DNA of 64,000 bases from Cyclobacteriaceae bacterium (GCA_028285685.1 JANQOR010000021.1:41904-105903); one strand, 5' to 3'; positions 17,830 through 27,760 are shown, counted from the stretch's first letter. Notes: generated from the sequence alone by a model not told the origin. A program made the numbers and translations.

Positions 17830-19635
17830 TTAATTGCAGCTCGTAATTGCGTTAAATGCCGGATTGCTCCCATTTCCACTGATCTTCAGGTCAGCTTCGG
17901 CAAGGTTCCCGGAGTTGATCAAAGGAAACAATGAACAAAAATCGGTGAGCATTGGGTTGTCTTCGACCGTCACGTTTCCTGATAAGCTATTTAGAGTATT
18001 GATGTTTGTGACATTATCAAGTCCCTTCAGTGAGGCTAGCAAATCATTATCAGAAATGATGATTCCGGATCCTTCAAATGAAGTTAAGCCAGCAAGCCCT
18101 TCAATAGATGTCAGCTTAGGATTGAATGAAATTTCCATCCCACCAGATGCCGTCGTCAGGTTTGCCAATCCATTTAAGTTCTCAATTAAATCAAGTCCTC
18201 TGATTTGAAATTTAACTCCAACACCCTCATCTGTAAAGGTCGTTAGTGAGCTTAGTCCATCAAGGTTTGGAATAAGGGGAAGATTGAAGAAGGACAAGCT
18301 GCCGACGGACTCAAGCGAACTCAGAGCATCGAGGCTGGCAACCGTTGAATTGTTTTGAAGGGCAAAAAAACCACCGACCTCCTTCAAATTCTCAAGGCCT
18401 GCCAGGGAGGTGCCACCAAAAGAACTGAATAGAAAGTTTCCATCCACTTTCTCAAGCGTGCTCAATGGACTGAGGTCCGTAACGCTACCGGTCAAAACCG
18501 TTATTCCACCAGTTACCTGTGTATAGTTATTTGCTCCAAAGTCAACAACACTTTGATTGCTGAAAAAAATCACGTTTCCATCAAAGACATTTTCAGTTGT
18601 CTGTGCCTCAGTCGTAAAGCTTTGCACAGCAGAAGCGCTCTCGCCCCCGTTACCGTCTTTTGCAACCACCTGCCAGTAGTAAGTGGTCTCGTTCACCAGT
18701 GCCGTCGAAACAATGAAACTGGTCGTGCTAATATCTGCCTGGAGTAGGCTTGGAGTGGTATTGTCACTCAGGTATAGATCATAGACAATCGCATCTCCAT
18801 CCGCATCTGTTGAAGCCATCCAAGAAACCGTCGGTGTTATGCTCACCCCTGTTGCATCAGCAGCCGGATCTGTTAAACCAGGCACTGTGGGAGCTTGATT
18901 AGAAGGTTGAGTTGTGAAACTGCGAACCGCAGAAGCTGTCTCCCCTCCATTGCCATCTTTGGCGATTACCTGCCAGAAATACTCCGTGTCGGATTCCAGG
19001 TCTGATGAAGGCGTCAACGAAGTGCCCATAACTCCTGCTTGCAAAAGAACCGGAGGATTAGAGGTTCCCAAGTGCACATCATAGGACACTGCGTCACCAT
19101 CAGGATCGGTGGAAGCCTCCCAGCTTAGCTCAGGCAGCGTGCTAACCCCGGTTGCCTGATCTGCAGGCGCACTCAGGTTAGGGGCACTAGGAGACCCGTT
19201 GTCAGCCATGGTAGTAAACGACCATACGTCAGAACTTGTCTCGCCACCGTTACCATCTTTAGCCACCACCTGCCAGAAATACTCCGTGTCATTTTCCAAT
19301 GCAGTAGCGACTGTAAATGAACTGCCGGTCACATCAGCGGATGTAAGCGAAGGTGGATTGGACGTACTAAGATGAATATCGTAACTGATCTCATCTCCAT
19401 CGCCATCTGTAGACTCCGTCCAAGACAATGTTGGCGTTGTACTCTGATCAGTTGCACCATCAGCAGGATTGGTGAGGGATGGAGCTGATGGTGGCACATT
19501 TGAGACCACAGAGTCATCTTCGTTACAAGCGGTAACGAAAACAACCATAAAAACAACAACTACCCTCTGCAGCAGAGGTAGTGAAACATTCCATGTAGCC
19601 GATTGTATAAACGTTGAATTGTTTCGATGAATCAT
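17830..19635 (-). CDS. Surface lipoprotein with three FnIII domains and a leucine-rich L-domain
   Basis: A 601-residue exported lipoprotein. The signal sequence ends in VFVTAC with lipid cysteine 37, followed by NEDDS. An acidic stretch just after the cysteine is the known Bacteroidota lipoprotein export signal, so the protein is probably on the outer surface. Residues about 50-143, 150-243 and 247-341 are three closely similar fibronectin type III repeats, each with SYDxHL/YDLYL and EYFWQVVAKDGNGGE. Residues about 350-595 form leucine-rich repeats of the receptor L-domain/BspA-like kind (LSPLSTLEKVDGN, LAGLENLKEVGG). An adhesion or binding role is likely, but no ligand can be named. It is probably monocistronic. 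Confidence 0.85.
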   Translation of the reverse strand: MIHRNNSTFIQSATWNVSLPLLQRVVVVFMVVFVTACNEDDSVVSNVPPSAPSLTNPADGATDQSTTPTLSWTESTDGDGDEISYDIHLSTSNPPSLTSADVTGSSFTVATALENDTEYFWQVVAKDGNGGETSSDVWSFTTMADNGSPSAPNLSAPADQATGVSTLPELSWEASTDPDGDAVSYDVHLGTSNPPVLLQAGVMGTSLTPSSDLESDTEYFWQVIAKDGNGGETASAVRSFTTQPSNQAPTVPGLTDPAADATGVSITPTVSWMASTDADGDAIVYDLYLSDNTTPSLLQADISTTSFIVSTALVNETTYYWQVVAKDGNGGESASAVQSFTTEAQTTENVFDGNVIFFSNQSVVDFGANNYTQVTGGITVLTGSVTDLSPLSTLEKVDGNFLFSSFGGTSLAGLENLKEVGGFFALQNNSTVASLDALSSLESVGSLSFFNLPLIPNLDGLSSLTTFTDEGVGVKFQIRGLDLIENLNGLANLTTASGGMEISFNPKLTSIEGLAGLTSFEGSGIIISDNDLLASLKGLDNVTNINTLNSLSGNVTVEDNPMLTDFCSLFPLINSGNLAEADLKISGNGSNPAFNAITSCN

Positions 19636-19709
19636 GATGTTTTTTCATGTAAAAATGAGTTTGATCTAAACCTGATTCATCAGGATGATTCTGTATTTAC
19701 AACTAGCAA

Positions 19710-19734
19710 AATCCCCTTAGTCAAGGATAGGATT
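19710..19734 (-). terminator. Weak hairpin downstream of the 800-residue protein gene
   Basis: AATCC-CCTT (19710-19718) pairs with AAGG-GGATT (19723-19734) with a three-base bulge. On the minus strand it is followed by TTTTG. It lies about 45 bp after the stop of the 800-residue gene and is a modest terminator candidate. Confidence 0.35.
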
Positions 19735-19780
19735 GTAGGTATTTTTTCGTCAGATTAACAAACGGATTTGACACAGAACG

Positions 19781-22183
19781 TTAGTTGCATCCTTCGAAAC
19801 ATTGCAGTGGGCCAGTGCTCCAAACCGCATATCCGGCATAGTCATACTGGTCGATCAGCTTTTGCCAACCTAGATCCGCTTCTTCTTTGTCGTAGTACGT
19901 AACCCAGTTGTAGAAGACATTATTTTGACGCCATGTCAAATTTTTACTATGACTCTTAAAGACTCCAGGAGGCTTATTACACTTCATTACACCAGCTATT
20001 AATAGACGGCCCGATTTATTGCCATCCGCATTTGGATGAACATAAGGAATGTAATAATTGCAAGGATCGCGCCTCTCCTTTCTAGGGTTTATGTACCGTG
20101 CCCTTATGTAGTCGAAATGTGCGGTGGTCTCCTTGGAAATATCAAAACCCACTCTGGGACCAAATGAGTAGGGTCCATCATCCAGTATTTCCACCAGTTT
20201 TTCATTAATATAGAATTTGTATTTTTTTCCTTGCTTGCGGATTTTCAACTTGTTGTAACCACGCGAAGAAAGCAGGTTTTCGAACGCCCAATCCTTGTGA
20301 TTTGTCCAGTCTGAGCCATCATAGGAATCAATGACAAATTTCGAATTTTTGGTAAATCCAAAGCGATATCTTTTGCTGCTCTCATCGTCGCGACCCCAAA
20401 CAAGTGCTGTGGCATAGGTTGCGTCTCCTACCGCTATTTTCATAGAGGTTTCCAGTTCCCAGTCTTGATCCGGATCCAGAAAAAGACGATCGTTCCACTT
20501 CGAATACGTGTTGGTGTGCAGGTTTTGATACGAGAAGTATCCGTCCTGAAGCGTCTGATCATACCGTCCTTCCTTCTTTCCTGAAGCCCATTTATTATCG
20601 TTGTTGTCAAATTCGTCTACAAAAATTGGTGCTGAAGAATAGGCCTTTTCATTGATGTAGGAAATTTTAAGATAGTCGACCATCGTCTCATATTCCGCGG
20701 GATAAGAAAACCCAACCTTACTTCCATGAAATCCCTTGTAAGGCATCGTATGAACCAATTCCCCATTCAGGTAAAATGAATAGCTATCATTCTCTTTTCT
20801 AATCCGGATTTTATTGTAGCCATCTGCGGGCGCATTTACGATTTCTTCATATCCTTTGTGTTTCTTCCAAAACCCTAAGTATTCCCATACACCATATTTG
20901 TTTCCTTTTAGATAAAAGGCTTGATATCTACTAACATCCGCATTTCGGCCCCAGAAAATGCTTACTTCTTCTTCAACATCTGCCGGTTGCTTAATCGCTG
21001 TCTCTATCTCGAAATCTCTGAATTGATCGATCTCAATTTTACTATTCCAGGTTCTGTACGTTCCTTCGCCATCTGCAGCTAAGATCATCTTGCCATCACT
21101 AATCTCATCAGGCTCCACACTCCAATCATTTTCATTGTCATTAAAGTCATCATAGAAAATGGTGGTTGCCTCTTTGGTGAATTTACTCTTCGCTATCGCT
21201 GTGCCCCGATACAGAAAATCGTCCGCCTTATTATAGTCTGCCAGCTGTTGCCCGGAATTTGGATTCAGAATTTTGAATGTAAAGGTCTCGGCATCAACAA
21301 TGACCAATTGATTCGCGTCAAGGTACACTACCTTAAATCTTTTTCCCGTTTTGTCAGACCAAATTTTCTTAGCACTGGTGGCAGAGTAAAACTCCAATCC
21401 GAACTGATTTTGGCCAACAAATTGACTCCCATCCTGTGAAAAAGTGATATCAGGTAAGTCGCCCAATATAGTGTTCTTCAGGCTTTGAAAACTCTTGCTA
21501 TTTATTTTCATCTCAAACCCCTTGCTGCCTTTATCATAAGTCACCACCTGGGATTCATTGAATCCGCCAAGAACTGAGGTGTTATAGACAGTTTGATGGG
21601 AAGTGTTCCCATATCCCTCCACAAAAAGTTTGACCGTCGAATGTTCTTCCTTGCCATAGTATCCAATGGAAAAACTGTTGTCCTTGTTGGTTTGCACTGA
21701 TTGCAAACGATACCAGTACTTGTCCCAGGACACCTTGTTATCGATCTCTTCATAGCCTACAAATTCTCCCGAGTACGCATCCAAAAAAACCGCCTCTGTG
21801 TCATTGAGCTGTAAAATGTATTCATCATTTGCAGCGTACCTGATTTCAAGAGCTTGCGATACCTCATAAAGATCCACAACATCTTTCAGGGCACTCTCCC
21901 ATAGCAGGGAATTTTCATCACCTAAATCATAGGTTTGGAATGTGTACCAATCATCGCTTATGGTAATCTTAGACTCATCATTGGAAAAGCCAACACCAAC
22001 CAACATGTCATTCGCCTTGTGTTTAAAAACCAGACTGCCATCTGAAGTCTTGTAAACGTTTACCTGTTTGTTTTTTATCAGCGCCACATAAGTGCCATCC
22101 GGGCTTACAGCGCTGAAAGGTTCGATTTCCGCGACTACAATCAAATTACCAAAAAGTGCAAGTATCAACAGGCAGTTCTTCAT
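19781..22183 (-). CDS. Secreted protein with beta-propeller-like N-terminus and two LamG-like domains
   Basis: An 800-residue exported protein (signal peptide KNCLLILALFGNLIVVAE, about residues 1-20). Residues about 25-330 contain WD40/YVTN-like short repeats (AVSPDGTYVALI, GFSNDESKITISDDW, TFSQDGSQFVGQ). Two related domains follow, about residues 345-515 and 530-700, each starting with a DDFNDNENDW/DEFDNNDNKW motif and containing YNKIRIRK or YNKLKIRK and FYLNGELVHTM or FYINEKLVEIL, typical of concanavalin-like carbohydrate-binding or family 16-type jelly-rolls. The last 100 residues (with CNYYIPYVHPN and several cysteines) I do not recognise. It is 12 bp downstream of the CHAT gene and shares its propeller-like opening, so the two are likely one operon. 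Confidence 0.7.
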   Translation of the reverse strand: MKNCLLILALFGNLIVVAEIEPFSAVSPDGTYVALIKNKQVNVYKTSDGSLVFKHKANDMLVGVGFSNDESKITISDDWYTFQTYDLGDENSLLWESALKDVVDLYEVSQALEIRYAANDEYILQLNDTEAVFLDAYSGEFVGYEEIDNKVSWDKYWYRLQSVQTNKDNSFSIGYYGKEEHSTVKLFVEGYGNTSHQTVYNTSVLGGFNESQVVTYDKGSKGFEMKINSKSFQSLKNTILGDLPDITFSQDGSQFVGQNQFGLEFYSATSAKKIWSDKTGKRFKVVYLDANQLVIVDAETFTFKILNPNSGQQLADYNKADDFLYRGTAIAKSKFTKEATTIFYDDFNDNENDWSVEPDEISDGKMILAADGEGTYRTWNSKIEIDQFRDFEIETAIKQPADVEEEVSIFWGRNADVSRYQAFYLKGNKYGVWEYLGFWKKHKGYEEIVNAPADGYNKIRIRKENDSYSFYLNGELVHTMPYKGFHGSKVGFSYPAEYETMVDYLKISYINEKAYSSAPIFVDEFDNNDNKWASGKKEGRYDQTLQDGYFSYQNLHTNTYSKWNDRLFLDPDQDWELETSMKIAVGDATYATALVWGRDDESSKRYRFGFTKNSKFVIDSYDGSDWTNHKDWAFENLLSSRGYNKLKIRKQGKKYKFYINEKLVEILDDGPYSFGPRVGFDISKETTAHFDYIRARYINPRKERRDPCNYYIPYVHPNADGNKSGRLLIAGVMKCNKPPGVFKSHSKNLTWRQNNVFYNWVTYYDKEEADLGWQKLIDQYDYAGYAVWSTGPLQCFEGCN

Positions 22184-22195
22184 TGCTCTAAATTT

Positions 22196-25100
22196 TTAGA
22201 TTCCATAGTAAACAAAAGGTCCCCAATAGTCCGGATGCTTGAATTTTTCTCCATACTTTCCTTGAATAAATTCAACCTTGGTCGCAGCGATCGCATCCTG
22301 GAACGATTGATTCTGTGTAAACACTTTGCGATACATCTCGCTCATAAAAATGGCAGTTCCTTCATCGGATACGGTCCATTGTGTTACGGATATTCCCTTA
22401 GCGCCCGCAACCAGGAACGCCTGTGTGAGGCCCACAACACCTTCACTTGAATAGAGCTTTCCTAGTGCTGTTTCACAAGCAGAAAGATTGACAAAATCTG
22501 CATTCAAGTTAAGTTTTTCAATTTCGGGAACTCGCAGATAGCCATCTTCCTCTCCCCGAGGTGTTGCATATTGACCAAGTACCAGCGTGGAAAGCTCCGG
22601 GATTTCGCCATAGGCCCACCCGTGCGTAGCAAAGTGCAGGACTTTATAGTTCTTTAGTACATCTGAATTTGCAAGCGATTTGAACTGATTCTCCGAAGCT
22701 TGATCACTTTGGTATAAATCAGATCCCTGCACAATGCTTTTGATTTGATTTGTCTCATATATAGTCCCAGGAAGTGGGGTCATTTTTGTAAAACCCATTT
22801 TGATGTATGTGGGTCGCATTGATCCGCCAGCTTCTTCGGCAGCATAATAGGTTTCCTGCAGGTCTCTGAAATCAAGTCCACCTGCACTTCCTCTATACTT
22901 GCTAACCTCCTCGCTTCCCATTTCCTCGAAAGTGGGACCACCGAAGGCAAGCAGTGGCTTCCTGGTTGATGCATAGTTTCTTTGGCTTAGTTTATCCAAA
23001 ATGGTGGCTGACTGAATGTATTTGATTTTATATGTTTCGGCCAGATACTTCCCGTTATCGTCGATTAGCGTTTCGAAAGGTAGGAATGCCAAAGGTCCAT
23101 CCGGGATGATGATTAATTCATCTTTACCAACAAGCTGATCCTTGATATTGCCAATCAGTAGTTGGTAGAACACCTTAGCGTAGCTTTTCCTCAACACTTC
23201 ATTAGTCACCTTGGGGTCTTTTATCAAGTGGCGATAGAATTCAATCGTCTTTTCCAGGTTCGACTCCCTGATCAGACTTTGTGCGACGTTGTCTGGCACT
23301 CCTTTCTCTTCTACAAATTGTTTGATCTTTTGCAGAGCTGTTCGCTGCCTCATGTAAGCCACAAAAGTTGATTCTCCCTCTTGCTTGAGGTCCACGATGA
23401 GGGTGCTATCTGAGTACTCTTTCCCTCGGATCGAATTTTGCGTGATTACGATAGGAAAGAGATGCGAGTGGATTTCCCAAAACAGGTGCACCACACTGTA
23501 ATCAATCAGCGCCTGATTGGATTTCAATGATGCCTGAACAGCAGATGTAGTAGTTGGAGTGCCTCCGCCCAGCTTTTCAAGCATAACCCTGGATCGGTTT
23601 TGTTCATGTGCTTCGAATGCCTGTTTGAAATTTCCTTGCCGGAATCGTGAAAGACTTAAGATTCGATAGTAGTTGTTTGTTTTGGAAAGAAGTCCACGTT
23701 TTGTTTTTCCTGTAGAAGTAGTCACCAACTTCTCATTCAGCTCAATGGCTTTGGAGGCATGCTGCGCCGACTGGGAGTACTGTTCCTGTCCTAGCTCTGC
23801 CCCGGCAAGATTTGCATAAATGCTCATTGCCATACTCAGATCTTCATCTTCGTTGACCTGACCAGCAGCTTTTTTATAGTAACTGATTGCCTCGATTTTT
23901 CGGTCCAGCATCAGTAACATCTTACCAATGTTTTTGTTAGTGTTCGCTGTTTCACTATTCATCCCCAGTGCAGTAAAAATGCGATCTGCGTCTCGAAACG
24001 CATCAACTGCTAATCGAAGCTGACCTAGCAGCTGATAGGCAAACCCGAGGTTGTTGTGGTTTCTTGCCAGCGCTTCACGATCTCCCGCCTGGCGGAAAAT
24101 CGCCTCTGCCTGCTTCAATAAGTTCAATGCTCCATTAAGGTCGTTTCCCTGGTCGACATACACAGTTGCCAGGTTGGCCATGGCGATGCCTTGATCCACT
24201 CGTCTCCCACTTTTCTTCGACAATTCAAGTGCTTGCTCGTAGTAGGTGATTGCACGGTTGTACTCTCCTATGTCCTGGTAAGCTCCACCTAACCCATTAA
24301 TAGCTCCATCTTTGTACAGCTCAAAATCACCTCCATATTCGTTGATAAACTCCAATGCTTCATTGTAGAACCGGATTGCCTGATCTTCCTTGCCACCGGC
24401 ATTGTGTGCATGGCCAGCATTAACAAGCCCTCCAACCAGTAAAATGTATTTCCCGTGAGCCCGGAGCACCTCCACTGCCTTAAGACCGTATTCTTCTGCT
24501 TTTTCGATGTTGCCTTTATCTCTTAAAGCATTCGCGGCTTCCGAGTAGGCTGCACCAAGCAACTCAGGTCTTGGAGCCGCAAGTTGATTTTCATTTCTAA
24601 TGACCGTTTCGAACTGGTTTAGCCGGCTGGATACACTTTGCGTTTGCTGTGCCTGTTGGAAAGTTGCAAGGTTGTTAGCTCTTTGATTCAACTCACTTTT
24701 GTAAAGACTACCGTAGTAGACATTTAATTCTTGTAGGGAAGATGTGGAATAGCCAATTGAGCCCAGGGTTTCAATGTCTGAATCAATGGGAGTCAGATCC
24801 TGATTTTCGATGGCCTTGCCCACTGCAATCTTCATGAAGCGTTTGGCCTCAGTCAGATTGTCTTGAATGGCGTAGGTATAGCTTATAATGGTGGGTGCGA
24901 TACCATCAAAAGGAATCATTTGATGTGCTTTTATGGCAAATTCCTGAGCTTCTTCCAATTTGTTGTTTAACAATTTGTACCAGCCCATATAAGCAACCGT
25001 GAAGTAATCGTCTTTGAATACCTCAAGCAGTCGTTGCTGAGTCGCTTCCGCAGCTGCATGCATTCCTTTTCCGCTAAACTCAGCTGCTTTATTGTCATAA

Positions 25101-26302
25101 TATTGGGGATTAGTCTTTGGGTCAGTAGGGTCCTTTCGAATGGCTCGAATCGCTGCTTCCCGATCAGCTGCCGCTGCTGCCTTGACTAAATCCTCTTTGG
25201 TTTCTTCCTGCTGTTCACCTACTGAATTGTATGTGACAATCGCAGATTGCTCAGAACCCGGAACGATAATCCACAGGCTTCCACTCTCTTCTGCGACAAT
25301 CAGCTGGTTCCTTTTTGGATCATTGAATAGAGCGGCAGGTGAAGCGATACTCAGAGGTACTTTGGTCTGCTTCCACGATTCAATGTCGATGCTGTGCCAC
25401 TCAAAAGATTGATCTGTTTTTGAGAAAAGGACGAGCTTACTTTCACTACCTAAAAATTCAAAAAACCTGGGTTCATTTTCAATTGTGAAGGAGCTCAATG
25501 CTTTCTTGGTTAATCCAAAGATTTTTTCCACTTCGAAAACCGGCTTGTAATTGACACGCTTTGACTCCCAGGCGCGATAGACGTGCTTGCCATCTCTCGA
25601 CGGAAGTACGGCACCGGTCAACTTTTCCTGATATCTCGGCCTAATAGAGCGCGCAGGGTTAGTTACCAGTGCAGGATCAAGACTGTAAATTGTGTGTTCG
25701 GTCGCTGCTCGATTACTTTTCCAGTAAGTATTTCTGGCAACAGCAAAATTGGATCCTGGAGCATATGAAATAGTTCTTAGGTCTAATTTCTTCGGTAAAA
25801 ATTGAGCAGTGCCGATAGTGTAAGTTGTATCATACTCAATTTTTCCGATTGCCAGAAATTTGTTGGCTTTAGGAAGCTCAATAATGTTGGTTGGAAGAAG
25901 ATAACCTTCAACTGGTTTATTATTATAGGTTGTAGGATAATTCAGCTTAGCACTTTGCTCAATGCTACCATCCTCAATTTTCCTTACATCCAGTTGCACA
26001 GTTCTACCATTTACCTGAAAGATCTTGTCGCCTGATACGACCGCCTTGCTCGGATACATATATCCTCCGTAGCTTTTGTTGTACACATAGGCCGCGTGAT
26101 CGACAGACCACTTTACTTTCTTCTCTTCATCATTCCATAAGATGATTTTGGAGTCAGTCGTGAGCACCCAGTTTTTTCCATCCTCAGAAATATGAAGCTG
26201 CTTGATAGGCTCGCTGGTTATATCGAGTCGGGCTACGATTGACTGAGAGTGGGCTGACAAGCTCAAGATTGTACTTAGAAGCAGAATAAATATTCGTCTC
26301 AT
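22196..26302 (-). CDS. Exported CHAT-TPR peptidase-like protein with N-terminal propeller
   Basis: A 1368-residue protein with a signal peptide (RRIFILLLSTILSLSAHSQS), so it acts outside the cytoplasm. Residues about 20-345 have WD40-like repeats (LTTDSKIILWNDEEK). About 410-930 are tetratricopeptide repeats (AYQDIGEYNRAITYYEQALE and others). About 1060-1368 is the caspase-like CHAT domain: LIIIPDGPLAFLPFETL, the catalytic His in LHFATHGWAYG (about residue 1222) and catalytic Cys in NLSACETALG (about residue 1275), then GLTQAFLVAGAKG. CHAT domains are caspase-superfamily proteases; some act as immune effectors in the cytoplasm, but exported TPR-CHAT proteins of this kind are common in Bacteroidota with unknown roles. 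The catalytic pair is intact. The 800-residue protein follows after 12 bp. Confidence 0.87.
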   Translation of the reverse strand: MRRIFILLLSTILSLSAHSQSIVARLDITSEPIKQLHISEDGKNWVLTTDSKIILWNDEEKKVKWSVDHAAYVYNKSYGGYMYPSKAVVSGDKIFQVNGRTVQLDVRKIEDGSIEQSAKLNYPTTYNNKPVEGYLLPTNIIELPKANKFLAIGKIEYDTTYTIGTAQFLPKKLDLRTISYAPGSNFAVARNTYWKSNRAATEHTIYSLDPALVTNPARSIRPRYQEKLTGAVLPSRDGKHVYRAWESKRVNYKPVFEVEKIFGLTKKALSSFTIENEPRFFEFLGSESKLVLFSKTDQSFEWHSIDIESWKQTKVPLSIASPAALFNDPKRNQLIVAEESGSLWIIVPGSEQSAIVTYNSVGEQQEETKEDLVKAAAAADREAAIRAIRKDPTDPKTNPQYYDNKAAEFSGKGMHAAAEATQQRLLEVFKDDYFTVAYMGWYKLLNNKLEEAQEFAIKAHQMIPFDGIAPTIISYTYAIQDNLTEAKRFMKIAVGKAIENQDLTPIDSDIETLGSIGYSTSSLQELNVYYGSLYKSELNQRANNLATFQQAQQTQSVSSRLNQFETVIRNENQLAAPRPELLGAAYSEAANALRDKGNIEKAEEYGLKAVEVLRAHGKYILLVGGLVNAGHAHNAGGKEDQAIRFYNEALEFINEYGGDFELYKDGAINGLGGAYQDIGEYNRAITYYEQALELSKKSGRRVDQGIAMANLATVYVDQGNDLNGALNLLKQAEAIFRQAGDREALARNHNNLGFAYQLLGQLRLAVDAFRDADRIFTALGMNSETANTNKNIGKMLLMLDRKIEAISYYKKAAGQVNEDEDLSMAMSIYANLAGAELGQEQYSQSAQHASKAIELNEKLVTTSTGKTKRGLLSKTNNYYRILSLSRFRQGNFKQAFEAHEQNRSRVMLEKLGGGTPTTTSAVQASLKSNQALIDYSVVHLFWEIHSHLFPIVITQNSIRGKEYSDSTLIVDLKQEGESTFVAYMRQRTALQKIKQFVEEKGVPDNVAQSLIRESNLEKTIEFYRHLIKDPKVTNEVLRKSYAKVFYQLLIGNIKDQLVGKDELIIIPDGPLAFLPFETLIDDNGKYLAETYKIKYIQSATILDKLSQRNYASTRKPLLAFGGPTFEEMGSEEVSKYRGSAGGLDFRDLQETYYAAEEAGGSMRPTYIKMGFTKMTPLPGTIYETNQIKSIVQGSDLYQSDQASENQFKSLANSDVLKNYKVLHFATHGWAYGEIPELSTLVLGQYATPRGEEDGYLRVPEIEKLNLNADFVNLSACETALGKLYSSEGVVGLTQAFLVAGAKGISVTQWTVSDEGTAIFMSEMYRKVFTQNQSFQDAIAATKVEFIQGKYGEKFKHPDYWGPFVYYGI

Positions 26303-26315
26303 CGTTTGATTTTTG

Positions 26316-26738
26316 CTATCGTATTTCCTGGCCTTTCGTTGGAATATCTCTTAGAAACCAATTCAGAGCTTCTTTTAGTCGCTTTGCATCTCGCATTGGA
26401 TCACTCAGGATCACTATTTCCTCTCCATCATCGAGTGTCAGACTCCAGGTATTGGACTCCACCCCTTTGCGAAAATTCGTGCGTTTCTTTTTTTGCAGAA
26501 TCTCTCCCAGGTCGATGACTCTGCTTTTCCATATTTTTCTTATTCCCAATTGATTATCTGTTATGATGATTGTGGTAATACTTGAGGTTACTGCTATAGT
26601 AGAAGTGATGCTTATAACAAAAAGCACCATGTAAAGCCATTTTAGCTCTGGTATTTCAATCCAAATCAATGCGCCAGCCGACAGGAAAATTCCTGGCACC
26701 AAATAGTGGTAGTAATTGAAGTGGAAAATCTTGTTCAT
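26316..26738 (-). CDS. Small membrane protein with PH-like cytoplasmic domain
   Basis: A 140-residue protein with two closely spaced transmembrane helices (about residues 9-30 and 36-56) followed by a soluble domain of alternating strands (IIITDNQLGIRKIWKSRVIDL, WSLTLDDGEEIVIL) ending in a helix (KRLKEALNWFL). This is the usual plan of bacterial PH-domain (YdbT/bPH2-like) proteins. I chose the ATG at 26738; a TTG one codon upstream is possible. It ends 13 bp before the CHAT gene on the same strand, suggesting co-transcription. Function unknown. Confidence 0.65.
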   Translation of the reverse strand: MNKIFHFNYYHYLVPGIFLSAGALIWIEIPELKWLYMVLFVISITSTIAVTSSITTIIITDNQLGIRKIWKSRVIDLGEILQKKKRTNFRKGVESNTWSLTLDDGEEIVILSDPMRDAKRLKEALNWFLRDIPTKGQEIR

Positions 26739-26756
26739 CAAGGCTAAGAATTTTAG

Positions 26757-26786
26757 AAAAAGGCTGCTCCTGAATTGGAGACAGCC
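26757..26786 (-). terminator. Terminator after the kinase-regulator-secreted protein unit
   Basis: GGCTGCTCC (26762-26770) pairs with GGAG-A-CAGCC (26777-26786). On the minus strand the hairpin is followed by TTTTTCTAAAA. It lies about 45 bp after the stop of the 301-residue secreted protein and separates that unit from the membrane-protein/CHAT transcript. Confidence 0.75.
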
Positions 26787-26827
26787 CTTGTCGATTAACC
26801 AAAATGGTAATCCTCACTGAATGTTTT

Positions 26828-27733
26828 TCACATATTCTTCGCAACTACTTCATCGTAATTAGCGAAACTGGCATCCATGCTTGCCTTGATCATCTCCATC
26901 ACGTTGGCTTTGAACTTAGCCTTGTCCGCCTTGTAGGTTCTCATCACCAACTTACTATTTAAAGCTTCTAACTCTTCATCGACTGCTTCGGTGTAATAGT
27001 CCTCTATTCCATCTGCCGAAATGCTGCCTATATATCCGCCCACTTTATTTTTTGCCCAAATCGTTGAGATGAGACCGCCGGTGAGAGTTAACTGAGGGAG
27101 AGACCGTACTGAAGCTGTGCTACCCAGCTTATTCGTTTTGAAGGAAATAAAATCTACATTGGCGCTAAACCCAGTTGAATTACCGATACCGTATTGCCAC
27201 ATGTGCTTAGCATTACCATACACGTATCCAAGGCCTTCTCCGGACTGTGCGATATCTACACCTTCTGGCCAGGCTCTCATCGTATGAGTCTTTTTCTGCT
27301 TGTTTTCCCATACTCCGCCGTTAAGAATTTGAGCTAACTTACCTTTCTTCTGGGCTTTGGCAAATGCTTTTCCACCTTCCATCGTGGCCTTATCTGCCAT
27401 CGTAACCTTGACGTTTCTTTTTCCCCACTGTTCTACGAAATAGCTGTACGCCTCATTTGATATTTCCTGAGCCAATGCCTGGTCTACTTCGCCAAGGCTG
27501 GCGCGTACACCGACTTTTGCACTCAAAGCGACATTGCTGCTTCCACCTTGATCTTCCTCAAACTTGTAGAGATTGAAATCGATGTGGAAGTGGTCTAACA
27601 AAAGTTCAGAGACAGGCGAAGCGACAAGCTTGCTCTTTCCCATGATCGTGTTTTTTGCTTTACCTACCTCAACTTGTGAAAAAACAAGGGTCGAGATAAA
27701 AAGCATCGAAATTGTTGCAGTGATCTTTTTCAT
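26828..27733 (-). CDS. Secreted protein of unknown function, last gene of a two-component unit
   Basis: A 301-residue protein with a signal peptide (KKITATISMLFISTLVFSQ, cleavage near 20). I do not recognise the mature domain. It contains an alternating polar and small-residue region (NVALSAKVGVRASLG), AWPEGVDIAQSGEGLGYVYG in the middle, and an acidic-helical C-terminus (about residues 240-301). It lies 27 bp after the REC-less LuxR gene and is followed by a good terminator, so it is the last gene of the kinase operon. It could be a target or an extracellular sensor partner of that system; this is inferred from position only. Confidence 0.65.
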   Translation of the reverse strand: MKKITATISMLFISTLVFSQVEVGKAKNTIMGKSKLVASPVSELLLDHFHIDFNLYKFEEDQGGSSNVALSAKVGVRASLGEVDQALAQEISNEAYSYFVEQWGKRNVKVTMADKATMEGGKAFAKAQKKGKLAQILNGGVWENKQKKTHTMRAWPEGVDIAQSGEGLGYVYGNAKHMWQYGIGNSTGFSANVDFISFKTNKLGSTASVRSLPQLTLTGGLISTIWAKNKVGGYIGSISADGIEDYYTEAVDEELEALNSKLVMRTYKADKAKFKANVMEMIKASMDASFANYDEVVAKNM

Positions 27734-27760
27734 GATGTTTACGATTTACGTTTTAAGAAT

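Noticed and set aside
22196-26302. CHAT protein as a type III-E CRISPR (Craspase) partner
   Set aside because: It has a signal peptide and propeller, and no gRAMP/Cas7-11 gene or CRISPR array is in the window.
26739-26741. TTG start for the PH-like membrane protein
   Set aside because: An ATG directly follows at 26738.
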